DNA of 8,968 nucleotides from Bacteroidetes bacterium UBA2322 (lineage in GTDB: Bacteria; Bacteroidota; Bacteroidia; Chitinophagales; UBA2359), in contig DDVC01000124.1 of the NCBI GenBank assembly GCA_002345145.1, positions 15,937 to 24,904 of the forward strand, written 5' to 3'. The position numbers and the translations under genes were made by a program. Every line of letters begins with the position of its first letter. Within the stretch, counting starts at the first letter, position 1. Positions 1 through 6,054 of the stretch are shown one piece after another. The notes beneath the pieces are model-generated. The model saw only the letters and a list, made by a program, of their open reading frames with translations. It was not told where the DNA came from and ran no database searches.

Positions 1-206
1 ATGTCTTAACGAGTGTAAAGTTACCTCTTTTTTTATGCCTGCTTTTATTTTTGCTACAGAAAAAATCTTTTGAATGCTTCGGGCGCTGTACTGCTCTTAA
101 AACCGCCGTTAATTTACCCCATTTCCCCCAACCCACCAAATTTTTTTCACCTATTTTGCAAAAAAATTACCCGCCTATGGCAAGCGCTTATGCTGCAAGG
201 TTTTTT

Positions 207-370
207 GCTTGCGTGAGGGATGCGGAGGGCGCTACGCAGTAGCGGTGCGAAACGCAGTGAAGCACGGTAGCGAAGCGAACCCCGTAGCAGCCCGACCCGC
301 CGCCGTGCCGCCCTATGTTGTTGCTGCAAAGTACTACTGCCTAATGGCGGCATGGCGGCGGGGCACGCCC
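207..370. repeat. GC-rich structured intergenic element with long inverted arms
   Basis: This GC-rich block differs sharply from the AT-rich sequence to its left. It contains a perfect hairpin CGCTAC-GCA-GTAGCG at 230-244, a small hairpin TGCG-AAA-CGCA at 246-256, and a long inverted repeat. In the long repeat the 17-base arm at 296-312 pairs with the arm at 346-362 with only one G-T wobble, enclosing a 33-base loop. The outer ends also match weakly, GCGTG at 211-215 against CACGC at 364-368. The look is that of a multi-copy palindromic intergenic repeat, as found in many Bacteroidota genomes. I infer this from structure and general resemblance; copy number cannot be seen from one window. It could instead be a structured RNA, but I see no conserved RNA family in it. 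Confidence 0.6.
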
Positions 371-421
371 AAATGATTCTCCTCTGCTTTTTACCCCCTC
401 CCCGCGCAGAGCCAATTGGTT

Positions 422-456
422 CTCCCCCCCCAGCCCCCCCTCAAAGAAGGGGGGAG
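422..456. repeat. C-tract/G-tract hairpin repeat
   Basis: Two C runs (424-431 and 434-440) are followed by a G run (449-454). CTCCCCCC at 422-429 is a perfect 8-base inverted match to GGGGGGAG at 449-456, and the nearer C run can pair with the same G run around the 8-base loop TCAAAGAA, so two alternative folds compete. On the plus strand it is followed by an AT-rich stretch ending in TTATTTTT at 469-476. It may be a short dispersed repeat, a transcription terminator, or both. No gene immediately upstream on the plus strand explains a terminator. Confidence 0.45.
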
Positions 457-576
457 TTTAATGTGTCTTATTTTTCAAGGTTTTTAGGTGCATTTTGCGT
501 GGTTTTAACACCTATTTTCTTCTGAAAGAGAGTAGGCAAGATAGAATAAATAGGCTCTGCCTCCCGCACACTGCCC

Positions 577-1464
577 CTACCGACCGGCTAAATAAACGCC
601 ACCCAAAATAAGGGCTAACCCTGCTGCATAACTCCACCCTATTACCTCGCCATCGGCAGCGCCAAACAGTATGGCTATAAAGGGTATGAGGTAGGTGGTG
701 GTAGAGGCAAACAAGGCGTTGGTTTGCTGGGTGAGTTTAAAGTAAATAATGCCGGCAAAGGCGGTGTTTACCACTGCCAAAATTACTAAGTAGCCCAGCG
801 AAGCCCATGCGTGGGGGTGGGTTTGTACAATGCCGGTAGCGCCGGAGCTCAACAAATAAAGCAGGGCAAACGGACCCAGCAGGGCAAATACTACGCTGTT
901 GAGCGCTGTGGCGGGTATATGCTGGCAGTATTGTTTTAGGGTGTTTACGCTAATGCCATAACATAGTGTGGCAAGCAGTATGTATAACCCGTAAAAATAG
1001 TTGGCATTGCCCTGTGAGTTGCCGGGTGCGGTGGTTACTACCAGTACTGTTGCGCCGGCAAGCCCCAGTAGCACACCCATGAGCTTGCGCCACTCAAACA
1101 CTACTTTATACACTACCACGCCTACCAGCAGGGTAAATAAGGGGGTAAAGGCATTGAGTATGCCGGCGGCGGCGCTGGGCAGGTGTGCCTGTGCGGCGGT
1201 AAACAAAAAAGGCGGCAGCCCGCTGCCTGCTATGGCAACCAGCATTACATAAGGAAGGTCTTTTTTGTGTATGTGTTTTATGCCGCTCCACAAAAATGGC
1301 AGTAGGGCTACCATTGAAAAAAAGATGCGCAAAGTGGCTACCTGCGGGGGCGAAAATGCCACCAATCCTTTTTTCATGAGTATGAAAGAACTGCCCCAAA
1401 TAAGAGCCGATAAAATAAGGAAAAACCAACTTTGGGGGGTGGGTTTGGCAGAGGAGGAGGGCAT
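577..1464 (-). CDS. EamA/DMT-family membrane transporter
   Basis: A 295-residue integral membrane protein of the drug/metabolite transporter (DMT) superfamily. About ten hydrophobic segments can be drawn (roughly residues 13-33, 40-60, 71-90, 97-119, 128-146, 156-174, 187-206, 218-238, 254-270 and 275-293), forming two tandem five-helix EamA repeats. The family signature near the first helix is visible as LIWGSSFILMK (21-31), followed by an R46-containing second helix. The length is normal for the family. Members export amino acids or other small metabolites across the inner membrane; the substrate cannot be inferred here. The ATG lies 15 bases after the obg stop, so it is probably the last gene of the adk-obg transcript. 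The functional link to those genes is likely only positional. Confidence 0.9.
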   Translation of the reverse strand: MPSSSAKPTPQSWFFLILSALIWGSSFILMKKGLVAFSPPQVATLRIFFSMVALLPFLWSGIKHIHKKDLPYVMLVAIAGSGLPPFLFTAAQAHLPSAAAGILNAFTPLFTLLVGVVVYKVVFEWRKLMGVLLGLAGATVLVVTTAPGNSQGNANYFYGLYILLATLCYGISVNTLKQYCQHIPATALNSVVFALLGPFALLYLLSSGATGIVQTHPHAWASLGYLVILAVVNTAFAGIIYFKLTQQTNALFASTTTYLIPFIAILFGAADGEVIGWSYAAGLALILGGVYLAGR

Positions 1465-1479
1465 ACTATATGGCGGCTG

Positions 1480-2475
1480 TTACGGTTGGGTTATGGTACG
1501 CCAAAGTACATCTTTAAGCTCGGTAATGCCACTGCCGGTAACTGCCGATATAAATACGTGCGGTATGCGCTTGGGCAGGGTGGGCAGCAAGAGTTGTTTC
1601 AGCTCATCATCTATTAAATCCGATTTGGTAATGGCAAGCACTCGTTTTTTATGCGCCAGTTCGGGGTTATAGAGGCGGCACTCGCGCAGCAGTACGTTGT
1701 ATTCCTTTTTTATATCGGCGCTATCAGCGGGCACCATAAACAGCAAAACGGCATTGCGCTCTATATGTCTTAAAAACCGGTGCCCCAGTCCTTTACCTTT
1801 GTGTGCGCCCGCTATAATGCCCGGAATATCAGCCATTACAAAAGAGCGGTCATCGCGGTAATACACCATGCCCAAGTTGGGTACCAGGGTGGTAAAGGGG
1901 TAATCGGCAATTTCGGGTTTGGCGGCAGATACGGCTGAGAGCAGGGTTGATTTACCCGCATTAGGAAAACCCACCAATCCCACATCGGCAAGTAGTTTCA
2001 GTTCCAGAATTTTCCACACATCTTGCCCCGGCTCGCCGGGTTGGGCGTATCGGGGGGTTTGGTTGGTGGGCGTTTTAAAGTGGGCATTGCCCATGCCGCC
2101 TCTGCCGCCGGGCACCCATACTACCTCTTGTCCGTCTTCGGTAATTTCAAACTCTACTTCTTCGGTTTCGGCATCTTTGGCTACGGTGCCTAAGGGTACT
2201 TCCAGTACTATATCTTTGCCGTTGGCGCCGGTGCGCATATTACCCTCGCCGTTGCCGCCGTTGTTGGCAACTACGTGTTTTCGGTATTTCAGGTGTAGCA
2301 GTGTCCACAGTTGGGCATTGCCACGCAGTATAATATGCCCGCCTCTGCCGCCGTTGCCGCCATCGGGACCGCCTTTTGGCACGTATTTTTCGCGGCGCAA
2401 ATGCACAGCGCCTGCCCCGCCGTTGCCCGACCGGCAACAAATTCTTACGTAATCAACAAAATTACCGCCTTCCAT
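1480..2475 (-). CDS. obg: Obg/CgtA-family GTPase
   Basis: A 331-residue Obg GTPase, a ribosome-associated protein needed for large-subunit assembly and linked to stringent-response signalling. The N-terminal Obg fold (residues about 6-160) shows the glycine-rich repeats expected, such as RSGNGGAGAVHLRREKYVPK (15-34) and GGRGGMGN (123-130). The G domain has G1 GFPNAGKS (169-176), the switch-I stretch DYPFTTLVPNLG (191-202), G3 DIPG (216-219), G4 TKSD (283-286, a variant of NKxD) and G5 SAV (310-312). The protein ends soon after G5, so the C-terminal OCT domain found in some Firmicutes and Actinobacteria homologues is absent. The chosen ATG puts the family's NFVDYV motif at residues 5-10. It follows adk by 46 bases with no evident promoter, suggesting co-transcription. 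Confidence 0.97.
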   Translation of the reverse strand: MEGGNFVDYVRICCRSGNGGAGAVHLRREKYVPKGGPDGGNGGRGGHIILRGNAQLWTLLHLKYRKHVVANNGGNGEGNMRTGANGKDIVLEVPLGTVAKDAETEEVEFEITEDGQEVVWVPGGRGGMGNAHFKTPTNQTPRYAQPGEPGQDVWKILELKLLADVGLVGFPNAGKSTLLSAVSAAKPEIADYPFTTLVPNLGMVYYRDDRSFVMADIPGIIAGAHKGKGLGHRFLRHIERNAVLLFMVPADSADIKKEYNVLLRECRLYNPELAHKKRVLAITKSDLIDDELKQLLLPTLPKRIPHVFISAVTGSGITELKDVLWRTITQP

Positions 2476-2521
2476 GCTTTGGTATGTTTAACCCCTCTGT
2501 TGCTGTATATTAAGCTACTCT

Positions 2522-3103
2522 TTACCGGCTTGTCAGTTCATTTACTTCGGCGCAAAGAAGGTCGGTAATTTCTTCTATATTGCCCTCGCCGTTAATATTG
2601 GCAAGTTTATTAAATTGGGCATAATACTCGGCAACAGGCATAGTTTTGGCGTAATACTCCTGAATGCGTTTGCGAATGGTTTCTTCATTATCATCAACCC
2701 TGCCCGATGTTAGCCCTCTGTTGAGCAGTCGGCGCATGAGTTCTTCCTCGCTCACTTGCAGCGAGAGTACTTTGGCAATTTGGGCGTTTTTTTGGTTGAG
2801 CAGTTGGTCTAAGGCTTCGGCTTGGGCTACTGTGCGCGGAAAACCGTCAAATATAAAGCCGTTTACCTTTTGGGCAAACTCTTCTAATTTGGCATCTATC
2901 ATACCTATAACCACCTCATCGGGCACTAAAAGCCCCTGCTCCATGTATCGTTGGGCTTCTAAACCAAGGGGGCTTTCTTTGGCTTTTTCTTCGCGCAGCA
3001 AATCGCCGGTAGAGATATGTTTTAAGCCGTATTGTTCAATAAGGTAGGCCGATTGGGTGCCTTTTCCGCTGCCCGGAGGTCCGAAAAGTATCAGGTTGAG
3101 CAT
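2522..3103 (-). CDS. adk: Adenylate kinase (short-LID type)
   Basis: Adenylate kinase interconverts ATP + AMP and 2 ADP in the cytoplasm. The 193-residue protein shows the P-loop GPPGSGKGT (9-17 region), the AMP-binding stretch STGDLLR (31-37), DGFPRT (86-91), and the LID/catalytic arginines R129, R135, R144 and R146 around GRVDDNEETIRKR. The LID is short: the roughly 30-residue insertion of the E. coli enzyme is missing and there is no zinc-binding cysteine set. The frame is open for 53 codons upstream, but the family start is M at 3103; the upstream part is not adk-like and would overlap the DinB gene. A TACCTTTG -7 element sits 33 bases before this ATG. Adjacency to obg is a common Bacteroidota arrangement. 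Confidence 0.97.
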   Translation of the reverse strand: MLNLILFGPPGSGKGTQSAYLIEQYGLKHISTGDLLREEKAKESPLGLEAQRYMEQGLLVPDEVVIGMIDAKLEEFAQKVNGFIFDGFPRTVAQAEALDQLLNQKNAQIAKVLSLQVSEEELMRRLLNRGLTSGRVDDNEETIRKRIQEYYAKTMPVAEYYAQFNKLANINGEGNIEEITDLLCAEVNELTSR

Positions 3104-3136
3104 ACACTTTGTTGGTTTGCGGTTAAAAATAAACTG

Positions 3137-3144
3137 CAAAGGTA
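3137..3144 (-). promoter_or_regulatory. Putative adk promoter, -7 element
   Basis: On the minus strand this reads TACCTTTG, a perfect match to the Bacteroidota -7 consensus TAnnTTTG, and is followed by CA. It ends 33 bases before the adk ATG, giving a short leader. No clear TTTG at -33 is present at the usual spacing. It lies in the 71-base gap between the DinB gene and adk, so adk-obg-EamA can be transcribed independently of the DinB gene. Confidence 0.6.
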
Positions 3145-3174
3145 GCAAAAAAACGGCAATTGGCGTTAATGGGT

Positions 3175-3738
3175 TTATGCTGTCGGAAAATTTGGGTGTT
3201 GCAGCACGCGCATAGCCTGCCCAAAATGGCGCAACTCGTGGTGGGCAAGTATGGTAAGGCATTGGTTAAGGGAGTAGGTAATAAGGCTGAGTGCGGGCGA
3301 GGTCATTTTTATGGCATCGGGATTTTGTACGGCTTGCAAACGCGTTAAATACCCGATAAAATTTTGTTGGCTTTGTTCAAAATCCTGCAAGATAGAAGCC
3401 GGTAAATTACTCTGTGCGGGTTTAAAGGCAGGCGGCGCTTGCATGGCGGTTTTTACCTCGGGCGTAACGGATTTGAGCAGGAAATTGCCCCAAAAGCCCG
3501 ATAAAAAGGGAATTTTTCCCCAAAAATTGGTAAAGGGCTGTTGGTTTAAGATGCGCTCAAACTCAGTGTCATAGCTGTTGTTAGACACACAGAGGTGGTC
3601 TAAACACTGTGCAATGCTCCACTTATTGGGGGCGGGTTGCCAGTTGAGTTGTTGGGTGGTAAGGTTGCCAAAATTTTCGGTTACTTTTTGGCTTACTTCT
3701 TTTACTGCATCAAGGCAGTATTGGGCGGGGTGGCTCAT
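3175..3738 (-). CDS. DinB-like four-helix metal-binding protein
   Basis: A 187-residue protein of the DinB/YfiT-like superfamily, predicted to be a cytoplasmic four-helix bundle that binds a divalent metal. The likely ligands are visible: H48 in QCLDHL (45-49 region), and H167 and H171 in HELRH (167-171), the HxxxH pattern typical of the family, followed by GQAMRVL. The segment WQPAPNKWSIAQCLDHL is also typical, with the Trp-Ser-Ile (40-42) before the first histidine. Some relatives are bacillithiol- or mycothiol-dependent transferases, but many are DNA-damage-inducible proteins of unknown activity, so no reaction is assigned. It lies between aat and adk, 71 bases upstream of adk. The ATG at 3738 gives the usual N-terminal helix. 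Confidence 0.85.
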   Translation of the reverse strand: MSHPAQYCLDAVKEVSQKVTENFGNLTTQQLNWQPAPNKWSIAQCLDHLCVSNNSYDTEFERILNQQPFTNFWGKIPFLSGFWGNFLLKSVTPEVKTAMQAPPAFKPAQSNLPASILQDFEQSQQNFIGYLTRLQAVQNPDAIKMTSPALSLITYSLNQCLTILAHHELRHFGQAMRVLQHPNFPTA

Positions 3739-3761
3739 GGGTGAAACGGGTTTATTTGGTT

Positions 3762-3789
3762 AAAAAGTAACTGTGTAGGTGGTTGCAAA
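3762..3789 (-). promoter_or_regulatory. Possible promoter of the DinB-like gene
   Basis: On the minus strand TACTTTTT (3769-3762) matches seven of eight positions of TAnnTTTG and is preceded by TTTG (3789-3786) with a 16-base spacer, shorter than usual. It falls between the aat terminator-like hairpin and the DinB ATG, the expected place for a promoter if aat is monocistronic. The match is imperfect. Confidence 0.3.
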
Positions 3790-3791
3790 AT

Positions 3792-3815
3792 AAAAAAAAT
3801 CGGGTTACAAAACCC
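3792..3815 (-). terminator. Intrinsic terminator after aat
   Basis: On the minus strand a hairpin GGGTT-TTGT-AACCC (3815-3802) is followed by CGATTTTTTTTA, a strong T run. It begins 23 bases after the aat stop codon. The stem is only five base pairs, so the call rests mainly on the T run and the position. It would separate aat from the DinB-adk-obg block. Confidence 0.55.
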
Positions 3816-3838
3816 TTGTGAGCAAGCTGCCGTATGGG

Positions 3839-4540
3839 TTATTGTGGCAAAAAACTATCGTCCCAACGCCATTTACTCGTTAAGGTGGGGTGATGCCGGT
3901 TTTGGGCAAGTAGTTGTAAAAAATCGGAGCGCGGAATGTTTCGGGCGCCTAATGATTCAAGGTGTTCGGTGTGCATTTGGCAATCTATGAGGGTAAAACC
4001 GCGTTGGGCAAGAAGGTGAACCAAGGTAATAAAACCTGCTTTTGAGGCATTGCTCTGGCGGCTAAACATAGATTCGCCATAAAAGTGAGCCCCCAGCGAA
4101 ATGCCATATAAACCGCCTGCCAAAGCGCCGGTTTGGGTATCCCACACTTCTACTGAGTGGGCGTAACCGGCTTGGTGCAGTTCACAATAAGCCTTAGCCA
4201 TAGATGGCGTAATCCATGTGCCGCTCTGACCCTGCCGTTTTATATGGCGGCAGGTATTAACCACCTCTTCAAAACGGGTATCGAGGGTTATGGCAAACTG
4301 CCCTTTTTTAAACACTTGTTTCATACTTTTAGATACCTTTAACTCAGCCGGAAAAAGCACAAAACGCGGGTCGGGGCTCCACCACAGTATAGGCTCGCCT
4401 CGGCTAAACCACGGAAAAATACCCATTTGGTAAGCCAACAGCAGCCGCTCTACTGATAAATCGCCGCCCACAGCCAACATTCCATCGGGGTCTGCCCAAT
4501 CAGGGGGCGGAAATATCAGTTTTTTGGTAAGCAAATACAT
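3839..4540 (-). CDS. aat: Leucyl/phenylalanyl-tRNA--protein transferase
   Basis: This 233-residue cytoplasmic enzyme moves Leu or Phe from its tRNA to proteins with an N-terminal Arg or Lys, marking them for ClpS/ClpAP degradation (N-end rule). Family blocks run in order: GIFPWFSRGEPILWWSPDPR (40-59), GTWITPSM (107-114), HSVEVWD (128-134), GGLYGISLG (142-150), YGESMFSRQSNASK (154-167) and LIDCQ (184-188). E156 in GESMFS and D186/Q188 in DCQ are the active-site residues expected from the E. coli enzyme. The length is normal. The start is the ATG at 4540, matching the family's short N-terminus. It has its own promoter and a downstream hairpin, so it is probably a single-gene unit, divergent from the acyl-CoA dehydrogenase. 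Confidence 0.97.
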   Translation of the reverse strand: MYLLTKKLIFPPPDWADPDGMLAVGGDLSVERLLLAYQMGIFPWFSRGEPILWWSPDPRFVLFPAELKVSKSMKQVFKKGQFAITLDTRFEEVVNTCRHIKRQGQSGTWITPSMAKAYCELHQAGYAHSVEVWDTQTGALAGGLYGISLGAHFYGESMFSRQSNASKAGFITLVHLLAQRGFTLIDCQMHTEHLESLGARNIPRSDFLQLLAQNRHHPTLTSKWRWDDSFLPQ

Positions 4541-4602
4541 GTGCGCAATAACGAGTAAGTCTGCTTTGAATGAGTGGGTAAAGTTACCAACTGTTTGCTA
4601 TC

Positions 4603-4633
4603 CAAAGGTATTATTGGTAGGCGGTTGGGCAAA
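4603..4633 (-). promoter_or_regulatory. aat promoter (Bacteroidota -33/-7 type)
   Basis: On the minus strand TTTG (4633-4630), a 19-base spacer and TACCTTTG (4610-4603) match the Bacteroidota vegetative promoter TTTG-N(about 19)-TAnnTTTG at every defined position. It ends 62 bases upstream of the aat ATG. This is the best complete promoter in the window. A 6-base inverted repeat, TACCAA at 4585-4590 and TTGGTA at 4614-4619, brackets the -7 element and could be chance. Confidence 0.75.
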
Positions 4634-4719
4634 ATAGACCCTCATTTGTCCGAAAAAACATCGGGAAATTACCCTATTTTCAAATTTTGAAAAAAAATCG
4701 GGCTAAATCGCAACAAATT

Positions 4720-4733
4720 CAATGCGTGCATTG
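4720..4733. promoter_or_regulatory. Palindromic operator candidate at acyl-CoA dehydrogenase promoter
   Basis: CAATGC-GT-GCATTG is a 14-base inverted repeat with perfect 6-base arms. It abuts the TATTTTTG -7 element of the downstream acyl-CoA dehydrogenase gene and so occupies the -33/-7 spacer, where a bound repressor would block RNA polymerase. Position and symmetry suggest a dimeric regulator site. The regulator is not identified and none is encoded in the window. Confidence 0.4.
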
Positions 4734-4741
4734 TATTTTTG
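4734..4741 (+). promoter_or_regulatory. Acyl-CoA dehydrogenase promoter, -7 element
   Basis: TATTTTTG fits TAnnTTTG exactly and lies 41 bases before the preferred ATG. No TTTG or TTG is seen 17-23 bases upstream, which fits a promoter that is weak or needs an activator. The palindrome at 4720-4733 touches its upstream edge. Confidence 0.5.
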
Positions 4742-4782
4742 TAGTCGTTTTACCTCTTGTTTCACTAACAATTTAATTGGAC

Positions 4783-5982
4783 ATGAACAGTTTCCATCCT
4801 TTTACCGAAGAACATGAATTGCTTCGCCAGTCTATGCGCGAATTTATAAGGCAAGAAATTATCCCCTATGCTGATGAATGGGAAGCCAACAAAGAATGTC
4901 CGCGCCATATATTTGAGCGCATGGGCGAACTGGGTTTTATGGGCGTAACATTTCCGGAAGAATACGGCGGCAGCGCTATGGATTTATGGTCAGCGGTGGT
5001 AATAGCCGAAGAACTGGCACACTCCAATGCAGGCGGTTTGGCTATGTCTTTGTATGCACACACCTATTTACCCCTTCCGCTCATAAACGCCGTAGGCACT
5101 GAGGAGCAAAAAATGAAATACTTAGCGCCGGCTTTAAAGGGCGAAAAAATAGCAGCCTTAGCCATTACCGAACCCGGCGCCGGCTCCGATGTGGGCGGTA
5201 TTAAAACCTTTGCCAAAGATATGGGCGACCATTTTGTGGTAAACGGCTCTAAAATGTTTATTACCAACGGCACCATGGCCGATTTTGTGGTAACGGTAGT
5301 GCGGCATGGCGATGGCTACAACATGAGCGTGCTGATTATAGACACCAATTTGCCCGGTTTTAAAGCCATTCCGGTTAAAAACAAATTGGGTATGCACACT
5401 TCCGATACCGGACAATTGTTTTTTGAAGATTGCAAAGTGCCCAAATCGGCATTGCTGGGGCATCAGGGCAACGGTTTTTACTATATTATGAACAACTTGC
5501 AAGAAGAGCGCCTCATAGCTTGTGTAATGGGCGCTGCCACCGGCGAGTGGGCTCTTACCAAAGCCATTACCTACGCCAAAGAGCGCGAGGCATTTGGTCG
5601 TCCGATAGGCAACTTTCAGGTAATCCGCCATAAAATGGCAAAAATGGCTATATCCATAGAAGCCTGCCGCTCATTTGCCTATCGTGCCGTACAGGAGTTT
5701 ATTGAAACCGGTCCGGCTGCGGTAAAAACCATTAGTATGGCAAAGGCTTTTATTTGCGACCAAACTTTTGAGGTGGTAAACGAAGCCCTGCAAATACACG
5801 GCGGCTGGGGTTATATGGAAGACTACGGCATAGCCCGCGCCCTGCGCGATGTGCGCCTGATGACCGTAGGAGCAGGCACTACTGAGGTAATGCACGAAAT
5901 AATAAGCAAAATGGTAGTGGACGATGTGCGCCACAAACACCAGTTTGTAAAAGCCCGAGGGCAACAGACCGTTAGTTATTAG
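4783..5982 (+). CDS. Acyl-CoA dehydrogenase
   Basis: A 399-residue FAD-dependent acyl-CoA dehydrogenase that would introduce the alpha-beta double bond into an acyl-CoA and pass electrons to ETF. Visible blocks (numbered from the ATG) are the N-terminal helical domain (about 1-120), the FAD signature ALAITEPGAGSDV (125-137), FITNGTMADF (159-168), REAFGRPIGNFQ (268-279) and the second signature QIHGGWGYMEDYGIARALRD (337-356). The position of the medium-chain enzyme's catalytic Glu is alanine here (A364 in VGAGTTEV), while E242 in NLQEERL sits where isovaleryl-CoA and long-chain dehydrogenases place their base. That suggests a branched- or long-chain substrate, but this is inference. A TTG lies two codons upstream at 4777; the ATG at 4783 is preferred. 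The gene appears monocistronic and converges on the hydrolase. Confidence 0.93.
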   Translation: MNSFHPFTEEHELLRQSMREFIRQEIIPYADEWEANKECPRHIFERMGELGFMGVTFPEEYGGSAMDLWSAVVIAEELAHSNAGGLAMSLYAHTYLPLPLINAVGTEEQKMKYLAPALKGEKIAALAITEPGAGSDVGGIKTFAKDMGDHFVVNGSKMFITNGTMADFVVTVVRHGDGYNMSVLIIDTNLPGFKAIPVKNKLGMHTSDTGQLFFEDCKVPKSALLGHQGNGFYYIMNNLQEERLIACVMGAATGEWALTKAITYAKEREAFGRPIGNFQVIRHKMAKMAISIEACRSFAYRAVQEFIETGPAAVKTISMAKAFICDQTFEVVNEALQIHGGWGYMEDYGIARALRDVRLMTVGAGTTEVMHEIISKMVVDDVRHKHQFVKARGQQTVSY

Positions 5983-6013
5983 TGGATAATTGGCGATAAA
6001 TCCTAATGGTTTA

Positions 6014-6054
6014 TTTTACTACTCACTGCTCGCTTTTCACTATTCACTACTCAC
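6014..6054. repeat. 7-base tandem repeat between convergent genes
   Basis: On the plus strand successive heptamers read TACTCAC (6020-6026), TGCTCGC (6027-6033), TTTTCAC (6034-6040), TATTCAC (6041-6047) and TACTCAC (6048-6054), with a degenerate copy before them. All fit T(A/G/T)(C/T)TC(A/G)C. The array fills the gap between the dehydrogenase and the hydrolase and overlaps the last codons of the hydrolase, whose final Glu codon and TAG stop lie inside the last two units. Confidence 0.7.

Larger units (their letters stand above)
1..576. other. Gene-free left end with structured repeats
   Basis: No credible protein gene is seen in this stretch. It opens AT-rich, with one isolated promoter-like octamer TATTTTTG at 46-53 on the plus strand, which has no good -33 partner and no gene behind it. 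It then holds the GC-rich structured element (about 207-370) and the C-tract/G-tract hairpin (422-456), both listed separately. A further 6-base inverted repeat, TAGGTG (485-490) with CACCTA (509-514), is followed on the plus strand by TTTTCTTCT. A tiny hairpin AGGC-TCT-GCCT at 552-562 lies just past the end of the EamA gene and is followed on the minus strand by an AT-rich run. Either could end transcription, but both are weak. The short reading frames here are low-complexity or repeat-derived and are not called. Confidence 0.7.

Noticed and set aside
51..242. 63-residue plus-strand frame starting at a TTG
   Set aside because: Its start overlaps the TATTTTTG octamer, its second half is the repeat element, and no family resemblance is seen.
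147..353. 68-residue minus-strand frame, Arg/Ala/Leu-rich
   Set aside because: It lies almost wholly within the GC-rich structured element, has no recognisable domain, and its composition follows the repeat.
1919..2452. 177-residue plus-strand frame rich in Pro and Ser
   Set aside because: It is the antisense of the glycine-rich obg coding region; the Pro runs are the complement of Gly codons.
3104..3262. 53-codon N-terminal extension of adk
   Set aside because: Adenylate kinases start just before the P-loop; the extension has no family similarity, overlaps the DinB gene and contains the adk -7 element.
4777..4782. TTG start two codons upstream of the acyl-CoA dehydrogenase ATG
   Set aside because: The ATG at 4783 is the stronger codon and gives a typical N-terminus; no ribosome binding site favours the TTG.
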